64,000 nt of DNA from positions 620,001 through 684,000 of the forward strand of contig NZ_JBIGHV010000002.1 of NCBI RefSeq assembly GCF_043555835.1. The letters are read 5' to 3'. Positions 34,641 through 43,645 of the stretch are shown piece by piece (within the stretch, counting starts at the first letter, position 1; the number at the start of each line of letters is the position of its first letter). A program made the translations under genes and the position numbers. The notes below the pieces were generated by a model that ran no database searches, was not told where the DNA came from, and saw only the letters and a list, made by a program, of their open reading frames with translations. Origin of the DNA: Pelomonas parva. GTDB lineage: Bacteria; Pseudomonadota; Gammaproteobacteria; Burkholderiales; Burkholderiaceae_C.

Positions 34641-36217
34641 TTGGGCGCCACCATCGAGTCGAGCTGGAAGCGCCCGACGCCGCGCAGCAGCGTGCCGGCG
34701 CTGCCCTGCAGCGCGGCGGCCGAGGCGTTGAGCTGCTCGGCCAGCGCGGCGTCGTGCTGGGTCTGGTGGTCGAGCTGGCCGACGCTGTGGTTGACCTCCT
34801 GCAACTGGTCGCGCTGCAGGCGGGCGGCCTGGGCCGATTGCTGCACGACCTGCCAGACCTGCTCGGCGGCCAGGTGCAGGGAGTCGACGACTTCGCCCGC
34901 AGCTCGCACCGACTGCTCGCCGGCACCGACGCCTTGCTGCGTGTCGTGGCTCAACTGGCCGATCTCGGCGGCGGCCTGGGCGGTGCGGGCGGCCAGCTGG
35001 CGCACCTCACCGGCCACCACGGCGAAACCCCGCCCCGCGTCGCCGGCCCGTGCGGCCTCGATGGCGGCGTTCAGCGCCAGGATGTTGGTCTGGAAGGCGA
35101 TGGCCTCGATGCTGCGCACGATCTCGGTCGTGCGGCCGGCGGCGGTGGCGATCTCGCCCATGCGGCCGGCCAGCTCGGTCATGGCCGTGCGGCCCTGCGC
35201 GACCAGGCTGCGCGATTGCTCGGCACTGCTGTTGGCACTGGCGGCGGCGCGGTCGGCCTGCTCGGCCAGGCCGACGAGGCCGTGCACGGTGGCCGCCGCC
35301 TGTTGCAGCCGCGCGGCGCCGGCCTCGGTGCGCTGCGACAGCGACTGGCTGCCGGCGGCGATGTCGCGGCTGGCGGCGTCGACGAGGTCGGCCGAGTGGC
35401 GCAGGTCTGCGACGGTCTCGCGCAGCGCGCCCTGCAGATCGGCGATCGCCGTCAGCAGTCGGCCGAACTCGTCGCTGCGCCGCGTCGCCACCTCGGCCTG
35501 CAGGTCGCCCTGCGCGATGCGCTCGGCCAGGCGCACGGCCTGCTGCAGCGGGCGCATGACGCTGCGGTACAGCGCCCAGGCCAGCGTGGCGCCGAGCGCC
35601 AGCGCCAGGCCGGCCAGCGCCAGCAGCTGCAGGCGCATGGCGCGTTGCTGGCCTTGCTGCGCGGCGTTCTCGCGCGCATTGGCGTCGCGGATGGCGGCGA
35701 CGATGCCGCGCACCGCGTCGGCCCAGCCGTTCTGGGCGCCCTCGGCCGGCAGCATGGCCGACAGCGCCGCATCGACGCCGCGCCCTTGCTCGGCCGCTTG
35801 CAGCGCGGACTCGACGAGCGGCTGCGCCTGCTCGCGCAGCGCGCGGGCCTGGGCCAGTGCGTCGCGCAGCGGGGTGATGGCCTCGTCATTGCCGTCCAGC
35901 GCTTTGCCCAGCGCCTGCTCGGCGCCCAGCACCTCGGCCTGGGCGGCGCGCAGTTGCTTGCGCCCGGCCTCGAAGTCCTCCGCCTCGGTGTAGGCCAGGA
36001 AGCTGCGCTCCAGCACCTGCTGGCGCAGCAGTGCCGCGTGCAGCGCGTGGGCGAGGTCGTTGCGCGGGTTGTTGACGGTGACGATGCGCGCCAGCTGCTC
36101 GCCCAGCCGGCCGCCCTGCCACAGCGCCAGCAGCGCGATGCCCAGCATCAGCGACAGCAGCAGCCCCACGCCGACCGCCAGTTGCCGGCGCAGGCTCCAG
36201 TTGAGGCCGCGTGTCAT
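34634..36217 (-). CDS. Methyl-accepting chemotaxis protein
   Basis: A 527-residue chemoreceptor. TM1 is at about 12-33, a helical periplasmic sensor domain at about 34-185, TM2 at about 190-210, then HAMP (YRSVMRPLQQAVRLAERIAQ). The signalling domain has the conserved hairpin tip IEAIAFQTNILALNAAIEAA. The C-terminus SMVAPKC lacks a CheR-binding pentapeptide. The start overlaps the MMPL stop (ATGA). Its place inside a monolignol catabolic operon suggests it directs motility to the substrate or a product. No cheA/cheW genes are in the window. Confidence 0.92.
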   Translation of the reverse strand: MTRGLNWSLRRQLAVGVGLLLSLMLGIALLALWQGGRLGEQLARIVTVNNPRNDLAHALHAALLRQQVLERSFLAYTEAEDFEAGRKQLRAAQAEVLGAEQALGKALDGNDEAITPLRDALAQARALREQAQPLVESALQAAEQGRGVDAALSAMLPAEGAQNGWADAVRGIVAAIRDANARENAAQQGQQRAMRLQLLALAGLALALGATLAWALYRSVMRPLQQAVRLAERIAQGDLQAEVATRRSDEFGRLLTAIADLQGALRETVADLRHSADLVDAASRDIAAGSQSLSQRTEAGAARLQQAAATVHGLVGLAEQADRAAASANSSAEQSRSLVAQGRTAMTELAGRMGEIATAAGRTTEIVRSIEAIAFQTNILALNAAIEAARAGDAGRGFAVVAGEVRQLAARTAQAAAEIGQLSHDTQQGVGAGEQSVRAAGEVVDSLHLAAEQVWQVVQQSAQAARLQRDQLQEVNHSVGQLDHQTQHDAALAEQLNASAAALQGSAGTLLRGVGRFQLDSMVAPKC

Positions 36218-38631
36218 GCCGCCTGACCCGCCGGCAGCACCTGCGCCTGCGCTGCGGTCGCCGGCTTCAGCAGCCAGCGCGCCAGCGCCGGCAGCAGCAC
36301 CAGGGCGCCCACCATGTTCCACAGGAACATGAAGGCCAGCAGGATGCCCATGTCGGCCTGGAACTTGATGGGGCTGAAGAACCAGGTGGACACGGCCAGT
36401 GCCAGCGTCAGGCCGGTCAGCAGCACCACGCGGCCGGTGAAGCGCAGCGCGGCGCGGTATGCCTGGTCGACGTTGTCGCCAGCGCGCAGGCGCTGCAGCA
36501 TGACGGCCAGCACGTAGAGCGCGTAGTCCACGCCGATGCCCACGCCCAGCGCGATGACCGGCAGCGTGGCGACCTTGACACCCATGCCCAGCATCACCAT
36601 CAGCGCCTCGCACAGCATGGAGGTCAGCACCAGCGGCAGCACGGCCACGACGGTGGCGCGCCAGCTGCGGAAGGTCAGCCAGCACAGCAGCACCACGGCG
36701 CCGTACACCCAGTACAGCATCTCGCGCATGGCCTGCTTGACGACGCTGTTGGTGGCGGCCTCGATGCCGGCCGAGCCGGCGGCCAGCAGGAAGCGCACGT
36801 CGCCACCCGCAGGCTGCGCGGCGATGAAGGACTCGGCCTCGCCCAGAACGCGCTCCAGCGTCTGCGCCTTGTGGTCGCGCAGGAAGACCTGCAGCGTCAG
36901 GAAGGAGCAGGCCTTGTTCAGCAGCTCGCGCGGCGCGATGGTCTGCACGCCGCCCAGCGCCTGGTCATTGGCGATCAGCTCGTACCACTTGAAGTTGCCT
37001 TCGTTGAAGCCCACCATGCCCAGCCTGGCCAGGCCGGCCAGCGACTGCGTGCCTTCGACACCGGGCAACTGCTGCAGCCGCCAGGCCAGCGCGTCGACCT
37101 GGCTGAGCGTGTCGTAGCGCGTGCACTGGTCGTCCGGCGTGGTGGCCATGACGGTCAGGATGTCGGTGCTGGCCGCGTAGCTCTGCACCAGGTAGGCGTT
37201 GTCGCGGTTGTAGCGGGAGTCGGCGCGCAGCTCGGGCGCGCCGGCGTCCAGGTCGCCGACCTGCAGCCGGGTGGCCAGCGCCACCGAGCCCACCAGCAGC
37301 ACGGCACCGATGGACAGGGCCAGCGCGGCCGGCTTGGCCTGCGTGAAGGACGCCAGCCAGGCCCAGCCACCCGTGAGCTGCTCGCTCTGCTCCTGCTTCA
37401 GGCTGCGCTGCGCGGCCTTGGGGCTGACGCCCACGTAAGACAGCAGCACCGGCAGCAGCACGAGGTTGGTGAAGATCAGCACGGCCACGCCGATGCTGGC
37501 GTTGGCGGCCAGGTCCTGGATGACGCGGATGTCGATCAGCGCCAGCACCGCAAAGCCCACGGCGTCGCACAGCAGCGCCGTCAGGCCGGCCACGAACAGG
37601 CGGCGGAAGGTGTAGCGCGCGGCCACCACGCGGTGTGTGCCGCGGCCCACGTCCTGCAGGATGCCGTTCATCTTCTGCGCGCCGTGGCTCATGCCGATGG
37701 CGAACACGAGGAAGGGCACGAGCACGGAGTACGGGTCCAGCGCATAGCCCAGCAGCTGCAGCAGGCCCAGCTGCCAGGCTACGGCGATCAGCGAGCAGGC
37801 GACGACGATGGCGGTGGAGCGCAGGCAGCGGGTGTAGGCATACAGCACGCCGCCGCAGATCAGCAGCGCCAGCGCGAAGAAGCCCATGACCTGGCGCACG
37901 CCGTCGATGAGGTCGCCCATGACCTTGGCGAAGCCCACGACGTGCAGCTGCACGCGGTCGCTGTCGTACTTGCTGCGCAGCGCCTCGATGCGCTGGCTCA
38001 GCGCGGCGTAGTCCAGCGCCTGGCCGGTCTGCGGGTCGGCTTCCAGCAGCGGCACGTAGATGATGCTGCTCTTGAAGTCGCCCGCCACCAGCTGGCCGAT
38101 CTCGCCGGAGCGCTCGATGTTGGCGCGCAGTTCGGCCAGGGCCTCGGGGCTGCCGTCATAACGGTCCGTGATGACGGTGTCGCCGTCCAGGCCTTCCTCG
38201 GTTACGGCCACCCAGCGGGTGTTGGACGTCCACAGCGACTTCATGAAGGGCCGGTCCACGCCCGGCATCAGGAACAGCTCGTCGTTGAGCAGGCGCAGCG
38301 TCTCCAGGTAGTCCTTGTCGAAGATGTTGCCCTGGCGCGCAGCCACGGCGATGCGCAGCGCGTTGCCGCCGCCGGCCAGCTGGGCGCGCTGCTCCTGGAA
38401 GTTGGCGATGTAGGGGTGGCGGCTGGGGATGGTCTTGTCGAAGCTGGCGGTCAGCTGGATGGCCAGCGCCTGCCAGCCCAGCACCAGCGTCAGCAGCAGG
38501 CACAGGGCCAGCACCCAGGGGCGGTGGTTGAATAACAGCCGCTCGGCCCCCGAGCCGCTGCGCGGGTCGAAGTCCTCAAGGCGGGCAATGACGGGCTGGG
38601 CGCTGTCGTCGGTGGAAAGGCTCACGCTCAC
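36214..38631 (-). CDS. MMPL/RND-superfamily transporter
   Basis: An 805-residue membrane protein with two repeats, each a TM helix, a large periplasmic loop, then a five-helix block. The first block includes MGFFALALLICGGVLYAYTR and VPFLVFAIGMSHGAQKM; the second has LPVIALGVGIGVDYALYVLAVM. It belongs to the MMPL/RND family associated with export or uptake of lipids and other hydrophobic compounds, without the adaptor and channel of drug pumps. It follows DUF1302, DUF1329 and YCF48-like genes, an association seen repeatedly in proteobacterial catabolic clusters. The substrate is unknown; a phenylpropanoid is inferred. Confidence 0.87.
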   Translation of the reverse strand: MSVSLSTDDSAQPVIARLEDFDPRSGSGAERLLFNHRPWVLALCLLLTLVLGWQALAIQLTASFDKTIPSRHPYIANFQEQRAQLAGGGNALRIAVAARQGNIFDKDYLETLRLLNDELFLMPGVDRPFMKSLWTSNTRWVAVTEEGLDGDTVITDRYDGSPEALAELRANIERSGEIGQLVAGDFKSSIIYVPLLEADPQTGQALDYAALSQRIEALRSKYDSDRVQLHVVGFAKVMGDLIDGVRQVMGFFALALLICGGVLYAYTRCLRSTAIVVACSLIAVAWQLGLLQLLGYALDPYSVLVPFLVFAIGMSHGAQKMNGILQDVGRGTHRVVAARYTFRRLFVAGLTALLCDAVGFAVLALIDIRVIQDLAANASIGVAVLIFTNLVLLPVLLSYVGVSPKAAQRSLKQEQSEQLTGGWAWLASFTQAKPAALALSIGAVLLVGSVALATRLQVGDLDAGAPELRADSRYNRDNAYLVQSYAASTDILTVMATTPDDQCTRYDTLSQVDALAWRLQQLPGVEGTQSLAGLARLGMVGFNEGNFKWYELIANDQALGGVQTIAPRELLNKACSFLTLQVFLRDHKAQTLERVLGEAESFIAAQPAGGDVRFLLAAGSAGIEAATNSVVKQAMREMLYWVYGAVVLLCWLTFRSWRATVVAVLPLVLTSMLCEALMVMLGMGVKVATLPVIALGVGIGVDYALYVLAVMLQRLRAGDNVDQAYRAALRFTGRVVLLTGLTLALAVSTWFFSPIKFQADMGILLAFMFLWNMVGALVLLPALARWLLKPATAAQAQVLPAGQAA

Positions 38632-38652
38632 GGTCGCAATCTCGGGTGAAGT

Positions 38653-39690
38653 TCAGGTGAAGCTCAGCGGCTGGCGCTGCAGCCCGCGCAGGCCGGCCAG
38701 CACGACATGGCCGGCGTCGGCCTCGACGAAGGTGGCCGATGGCAGCGGCGGCAGGGCGCTGCGGCGCACGAAGCTGCGCCCGTCGTCGCGGCTGAGCAGC
38801 AGGTCGCCGTTCTGGGCCAGCAGCAGCAGCGAGCCGTCCCTGCGCTGCAGGCCGGCGCTGATCGACACGGGCACGGGGTTGTCCACCTGCGTCCAGCTGT
38901 CGCCCTGGTCGGCCGAGCGCCAGACGTTGCCGCGCAGCCCGTAGGCCAGCAGCGTGCCGTCGCGCGTGAGCAGCAGGCCGAAGAAGCTGCCCTTGTAGGG
39001 CGAGGCCAGCGCCTCGAAGTGGGCGCCGCCGTCCAGCGAGCGCAGCAGCAGGCCTTGCTCGCCGGCGATGAACACGCGCGGGCCGTCGCTGCGCACCGCG
39101 TACAGGTGCAGGCGGCGCCGGTTGGGCAGGCGCGTGTGCAGGCTCTGCCAGGCGTCGCCCCGCCGCACGAAGGCCAGGCCGTAGGCGCCGACGGCGTAGA
39201 CGCTGCCGTCCGGGCTCAGGCCCAGGTCCAGCAGCGGCTTGTCGGGGCCGTCGGCCACGCGGCGCTGGGCGGCCTCGCGCAGGGCCTCGTCGTCGCCGGC
39301 GGCGGCCAGCTCCAGCTGGGCCAGCTGCCGGCCATCGAGCAGCAGCTGCCAGCGCTGGCCGCCATCGGTCGTCTGCAGCAGGCTGCCGAAATGGCCGCAG
39401 GCCCAGCCCTGCTGGGCGTTGGCAAAGGCCAGCGCCGTGAGGCTGACCTGCGCCGGCACCTCGGCCTGTTGCCACTTCTGGCCGCCGTCATCGCTGTAGA
39501 CCAGCAGCCCGCGTTCGCCGGCCAGCACCAGGCGCTGGCCGGCCTGCGCGGCGGCCAGCAGCGCGCTGCGCGTGGCCAGCGGCGTGGGGGCCGCCGGCTG
39601 GGTCAGCACGGGGGGCAGCGGGGCAGCCGCGCGCGCCGGGCCGGCGAGCAGCCCGAGGGCCGCCGCGCTGCAGAGCGCACGCCGCTTCAT
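38653..39690 (-). CDS. YCF48/BNR-repeat exported protein
   Basis: A 345-residue protein with signal peptide (MKRRALCSAAALGLLAGPARAAA) and a beta-propeller. It shows repeated Asp-box motifs such as SDDGGQKWQ, TTDGGQRWQL, SLDGGAHFEA, SADQGDSWTQ and SRDDGRSF. This is the YCF48-like/photosynthesis-stability-like family found with DUF1329 and MMPL proteins in Proteobacteria. It is probably periplasmic, perhaps a scaffold. The ATG at 39690 overlaps the DUF1329 stop (ATGA). The role is unknown. Confidence 0.85.
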   Translation of the reverse strand: MKRRALCSAAALGLLAGPARAAAPLPPVLTQPAAPTPLATRSALLAAAQAGQRLVLAGERGLLVYSDDGGQKWQQAEVPAQVSLTALAFANAQQGWACGHFGSLLQTTDGGQRWQLLLDGRQLAQLELAAAGDDEALREAAQRRVADGPDKPLLDLGLSPDGSVYAVGAYGLAFVRRGDAWQSLHTRLPNRRRLHLYAVRSDGPRVFIAGEQGLLLRSLDGGAHFEALASPYKGSFFGLLLTRDGTLLAYGLRGNVWRSADQGDSWTQVDNPVPVSISAGLQRRDGSLLLLAQNGDLLLSRDDGRSFVRRSALPPLPSATFVEADAGHVVLAGLRGLQRQPLSFT

Positions 39691-41051
39691 CGCGTGCTCT
39701 CGTTGGCCAGTTCCTCGGGGCTGAAGAAGGCCCGCTCCAGCTTGGGCAGCACCTTGACCTGGACCGGCAACTCGTTGGTGGCCATGTTCAGGTAGTAGGC
39801 GCCGGTCTGCAGGTCGTAGCCGCCCCAGAAGATGTTGCCCAGCACGGCCGGAATGTCCGGCGCGGTCAGCGTGAGCGTGTAGTTGGTGCGCCAGAGTTCG
39901 CCCTTGGCGTCCCAGCCGTCGATCAGGATGATCTGCCAGCTGTCTTCGTCGATGTAGTACTTGCGCTTGGCGGCGACGTGGCGCTTGCCGGCGGCCAGCG
40001 TGGCCTCCACCACCCACACGCGGTGCAGCTCCCAGCGCACGAGGTCGGGGTTCAGCGAGCCCGGCTTCACCAGGTCGGCCACCTTGGCCAGCGCGGCGCG
40101 GTTGTTGTTGTAGGGGATGTACAGCTCCTTCTTGCCGACCAGCTTCAGCTCGTGCTTGTCGATGGGGCCGAACAGGTTGAAGGCCTCGTCGAACAGGCCG
40201 ATGCCGGAGGTCACCGCGTCGGGCGTGTCATAGCCCACCGAAGGCGCCTTGCGCACGCGGCGCTGGCCCACCAGGTACTGCCACAGGCCGCGCGGCGTGG
40301 CGCTGGTCATGCCGTCGTGCGCCAGGATGGCTTCGCCGGCCTTGGAGCCGGGCTCGGTGGCGGCGAACTTGCCCAGCGCGTAGTAGCCGTCGAACTTCTC
40401 GGGGCTGACCTCGGGGTCGTAGTAGGGGCGGCGGAAGGTCTGGTTGCCGCCGCTGGCCATCGTGCGCTTGCCGTCGGCCGTCATGACCCAGACGCGCATC
40501 GGCGTCTGGGTGTTCACGCCCAGCCAGGCCAGGCGGTGGTTCAGGATGGCCTCGTAGCCGTCCTTGGGGATGGGGAAGGGAATGCCGCCGAACGCGCCCT
40601 CCACGCCCAGGCCGTTGTCCACCAGCTTGGCGCGGGTGGCATTCTTGAACGTGTTGTCGTAGACGTACTGCGGCGCGCCAGCGCTGCGGCGGGTGGGGTA
40701 GACGTCGATGCGGAAGTCGGCGTTCTTCTTCATCAGCGCCTTCACGCCATCGCTGAGCTTGGCGTCGTGCTGGGCCATGTTCTTGGCGCTGATCTGCAGC
40801 ACCGGCTTGTCGGCGGGGAAGAGGTCAGGGCGCGGGTCGCCGTTCTTGTAGCCGGCCGGCGCCTTGGTCAGGCCGCCCTCCCAGGGCGGGATGCTGCCGT
40901 CCTTGTTGCCGGCGCGCTCGGCGCCCATGGGGGTCAGCGTGGTCTTGAGCTTGGCGGCCTCGTCGGCCGACACGGCGGCGCCGGCGCCCAGCGGCAGCAG
41001 GGCAGCGCAGGCCAGCGCGAGAACGTTCAGTCGGAGCAGTGCGTGCTTCAT
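39687..41051 (-). CDS. DUF1329 outer-membrane-associated protein
   Basis: A 454-residue exported protein: Sec signal MKHALLRLNVLALACAALLP, then SADEAAKLKTTLTPMGAERA and the family segment NKDGSIPPWEGGLTK, with later blocks RRVRKAPSVGYDTPDA and the C-terminal KGELWRTNYTLTLTAPDIPA. DUF1329 proteins resemble LolB/LolA-like barrels and nearly always accompany DUF1302. It lies 22 bases after DUF1302. A role in moving hydrophobic substrates across the envelope is commonly supposed but, to my knowledge, not settled. Confidence 0.92.
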   Translation of the reverse strand: MKHALLRLNVLALACAALLPLGAGAAVSADEAAKLKTTLTPMGAERAGNKDGSIPPWEGGLTKAPAGYKNGDPRPDLFPADKPVLQISAKNMAQHDAKLSDGVKALMKKNADFRIDVYPTRRSAGAPQYVYDNTFKNATRAKLVDNGLGVEGAFGGIPFPIPKDGYEAILNHRLAWLGVNTQTPMRVWVMTADGKRTMASGGNQTFRRPYYDPEVSPEKFDGYYALGKFAATEPGSKAGEAILAHDGMTSATPRGLWQYLVGQRRVRKAPSVGYDTPDAVTSGIGLFDEAFNLFGPIDKHELKLVGKKELYIPYNNNRAALAKVADLVKPGSLNPDLVRWELHRVWVVEATLAAGKRHVAAKRKYYIDEDSWQIILIDGWDAKGELWRTNYTLTLTAPDIPAVLGNIFWGGYDLQTGAYYLNMATNELPVQVKVLPKLERAFFSPEELANESTR

Positions 41052-41073
41052 GGTGGGGATTCCTTGTCTGGGG

Positions 41074-42810
41074 TCAGAAGGTGCGCGACGCGCTGAAGGC
41101 GACGTAGGCGCGGTCCTTGAGGGTCTGGCCGAAGGTCAGCTGGCGCGGCGAGCCGCTGCCGGGCACCAGGGTCTCGGTGAAGGTCTTGGCCTTGCCGAAG
41201 TAGTCGGTGTAGGTCAGCGAGAAGTTCCAGGCGTTCTGGTGGGTGCCCTTCAGGCCCACGGTCCAGTCGCCGCCGTCCGACACGCCGCCGGCGAAGTTGG
41301 CGATGGCCGAGGAGCGCCCGCCGAAGTTCCAGCCCAGGCCGATGGGAATGGACATGTCCAGCCCGGTCAGCACCTGGAAGTAGGCCGGCTCGAACAGCAC
41401 GCGCATGGCGAACGCGCCCTTGGTGGTGTTCGGGTCCAGGCCGCCGACGCCCAGGTTCTGGCCGTTGGGGCCGGCGAAGATGTCGCGCTTGATCTTCAGG
41501 CGGTGGTTGTAGGCAATCTCGCCCAGCAGCGCGCCGCCCTGCCAGAAGTCGTTGGGCTGCAGCACGTAGATGCCGTTGAGCTGCAGGTGGGCCGTGTCGC
41601 CGACGGCATAGCAGGGCGTGTTGCTGCCGGTGTCGCAGCTCGGGATGGGGCTGGGGCCGCCGAGCACGGCGGGGTCGCCGTTCAGCGGCGTGTTCTGGCG
41701 CACCGAGCCTTCCAGCGCCCAGTTCAGCTGGCCGATGGACGAGGTCACGCTGGCGCCGAAGGTGCGGATGTTGCTGGCATAGGCCATGCGCACATGGCCT
41801 TGCGCGAAGTCGAACACCAGCGCGCTGGGCGTCTTGTCGTGGTACTGCGCGGCATAGAAGCCGAACTCGTAGTCGCCGCCGGTCGGGCTCCAGCGCAGCT
41901 GGATGCCGCCCTGGCCGCTGTTCTTGGGCTTGTTGTCGCGCGAGGTCAGCGTGGGCAGCTCGATGGGCGAGCCATCGGGCGCCTGGCCGAAGTTGACGCG
42001 GCCGCCGCCGACGTAGTCCTGGTTGGAGAAGTAGCTGCCGACGCCGGGCAGCTTGCTCTTGCGCCACTTGAGCTGGTAGTAGGCCCCCAGCTGCAGGCCC
42101 TCGGCCAGGCGCAGCGTGGCGGAGACCTGCTCCACCGGCAGCAGCACTTCCTTGAACTGCCAGCCCGGCACGGAGGTGATGCGTGCGATGTCCACCGGGC
42201 CCTGCGCATTGGCAATGCCGTTCTGGCCGAAGAACAGGCTCTCGCCCCATTGCAGCGTGTGCTTGCCCACGCGCAGGTTGGCCTTCATGCCGGCCACTTC
42301 GCCCTTGAACGACACGAAGGCATCCAGCAGCTCGCCGCCGCGCCCGTGCTGGCGCCGCGTGGCGGGCAGGAACTCGTTGGGCGCCTGGCCGAAGTCGTTG
42401 TTGGCGGTGCTGACCACCGGGCCCAGCGGGTTGCCGGCGGCGTAGAGCGCGGTGCCGTTGTAGTCGTTGCGGCCCATGTAGGCGCCGTCGTACCAGCCGG
42501 TGCCGCTGATGCGGGCGCCGAAGGTGGGCGTGGAGATGTCCAGCTCGGCCAGCAGGTCGAAGCGGCGGGAGATCAGGCCCTTGCCGAAGTTGTGGTTGCC
42601 GTCGTCCTCGTTGACGGTGCCGGGGTCGCGGGCCACGTCCAGGCGGCTCAGCGCTGCGGACGGGTCCTTGACGCGGTAGCCGGCGCTGAACTTGGGCGTG
42701 AGGTCCAACCGGACCTTGAGGTCGGGCACGCTGGTTTCGATCTCGAAGGCTTGTGCAGCGGGCAACAGCAGGGCTGCCGCCGCCGCCAACGCGACGCGGT
42801 TCTTTCTCAT
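41074..42810 (-). CDS. DUF1302 outer-membrane protein
   Basis: A 578-residue exported protein: signal MRKNRVALAAAAALLLPAAQ, then FEIETSVPDLKVRLDLTPKFS, and regularly alternating strands ending RAYVAFSASRTF with C-terminal Phe, as in outer-membrane barrels. Segments such as VGKHTLQWGESLFFGQNGIAN and NDFWQGGALLGEIAYNHRLK are characteristic of DUF1302. It is the third gene after the aldehyde dehydrogenase and calA, so substrate oxidation and envelope passage are co-transcribed. Probable channel for a hydrophobic or aromatic substrate. Confidence 0.92.
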   Translation of the reverse strand: MRKNRVALAAAAALLLPAAQAFEIETSVPDLKVRLDLTPKFSAGYRVKDPSAALSRLDVARDPGTVNEDDGNHNFGKGLISRRFDLLAELDISTPTFGARISGTGWYDGAYMGRNDYNGTALYAAGNPLGPVVSTANNDFGQAPNEFLPATRRQHGRGGELLDAFVSFKGEVAGMKANLRVGKHTLQWGESLFFGQNGIANAQGPVDIARITSVPGWQFKEVLLPVEQVSATLRLAEGLQLGAYYQLKWRKSKLPGVGSYFSNQDYVGGGRVNFGQAPDGSPIELPTLTSRDNKPKNSGQGGIQLRWSPTGGDYEFGFYAAQYHDKTPSALVFDFAQGHVRMAYASNIRTFGASVTSSIGQLNWALEGSVRQNTPLNGDPAVLGGPSPIPSCDTGSNTPCYAVGDTAHLQLNGIYVLQPNDFWQGGALLGEIAYNHRLKIKRDIFAGPNGQNLGVGGLDPNTTKGAFAMRVLFEPAYFQVLTGLDMSIPIGLGWNFGGRSSAIANFAGGVSDGGDWTVGLKGTHQNAWNFSLTYTDYFGKAKTFTETLVPGSGSPRQLTFGQTLKDRAYVAFSASRTF

Positions 42811-42839
42811 GGTGTCTCCTGGTTTGAGGTGTTATGTGC

Positions 42840-43607
42840 TCAGAGATAGGTCGCGGCGAAGCCGCCGTCGGCCGCGAGGTTGACGCCGCTGATCCAGCGC
42901 GCGTCGTCACTGCACAGGAAGGCGATGGCCGGCGCGATCTCGTCGGCCAGGCCCGGCCGCGGGATGCGGTGGGCGTCGGCGGCCACGCGCTCCTCGCCCA
43001 GCTGCGCGACGAACTCGCCCAGGATGGGCGTGAACACGGGGCCGGGGGCGACGCAGTTCATGCGCACGCCGCGCTGCATGAAGAACTCGCTGGAGCGCAG
43101 CGTCGACCAGACGATCAACGCCTCCTTGAAGTACTCGTAGCAGCCCTTCTGCGGCACCGGGTTGCGGGCCAGCCAGGCCAGGCCGGCCTCGAAGCCCTGC
43201 ACGGCGGCGAGCGCCTTGTGCGTGTCGAGCCGGTCACGGTAGAAGTAGCCGAGGATGGACGAGACGTTGACGATGCTGCCGCCACGCGGGATGCGCTCCA
43301 CCAGCGCCTCGCACAGATGGCGCACGCCGAGGTAGTTGACGCGGCTGACCAGGTCCACGGGCGACGTGCCGGGCACGCCGGCCACGGTGCACAGGCCGTC
43401 GATCTGCGCGGGCAGCTGGCGCACGGCCGCGTCGATGGCCGATTGCTGCGACAGGTCGGCCTTGACGAAGCCGTCCAGCGTCAGCAGCGGGTCGTTGCGG
43501 TCCATGCCGATGACCTTGGCGCCGTGGGCGCGCAGCAGGCGCGCGGTGTCGGCGCCGATGCCCGAGCTGGCGCCGGTGACGACGATGGTCTTGCCTTGAA
43601 CTTTCAT
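42840..43607 (-). CDS. calA: Coniferyl-alcohol dehydrogenase
   Basis: A 255-residue SDR oxidising coniferyl alcohol to coniferaldehyde with NAD(P)+. It has TGASSGIG (11-18), NVSSILG (114-120) and the active-site Y157/K161 in CYEYFKEALIVWS. I recall the Pseudomonas CalA protein, also 255 residues, with the same distinctive stretches: GLC..AGVPGT, YFKEALIVWS, VRMNC.APGPVFTPIL.EFV, LG.ER..ADAHRI and the end DGG.A.TY. The ATG at 43607 has AGGAGA upstream. It lies between the aldehyde dehydrogenase and DUF1302 genes, fitting a monolignol pathway. Confidence 0.87.
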   Translation of the reverse strand: MKVQGKTIVVTGASSGIGADTARLLRAHGAKVIGMDRNDPLLTLDGFVKADLSQQSAIDAAVRQLPAQIDGLCTVAGVPGTSPVDLVSRVNYLGVRHLCEALVERIPRGGSIVNVSSILGYFYRDRLDTHKALAAVQGFEAGLAWLARNPVPQKGCYEYFKEALIVWSTLRSSEFFMQRGVRMNCVAPGPVFTPILGEFVAQLGEERVAADAHRIPRPGLADEIAPAIAFLCSDDARWISGVNLAADGGFAATYL

Positions 43608-43645
43608 GGGTATGTCTCCTGTTGTTGTCGTTTGTGCGGGGCGGT

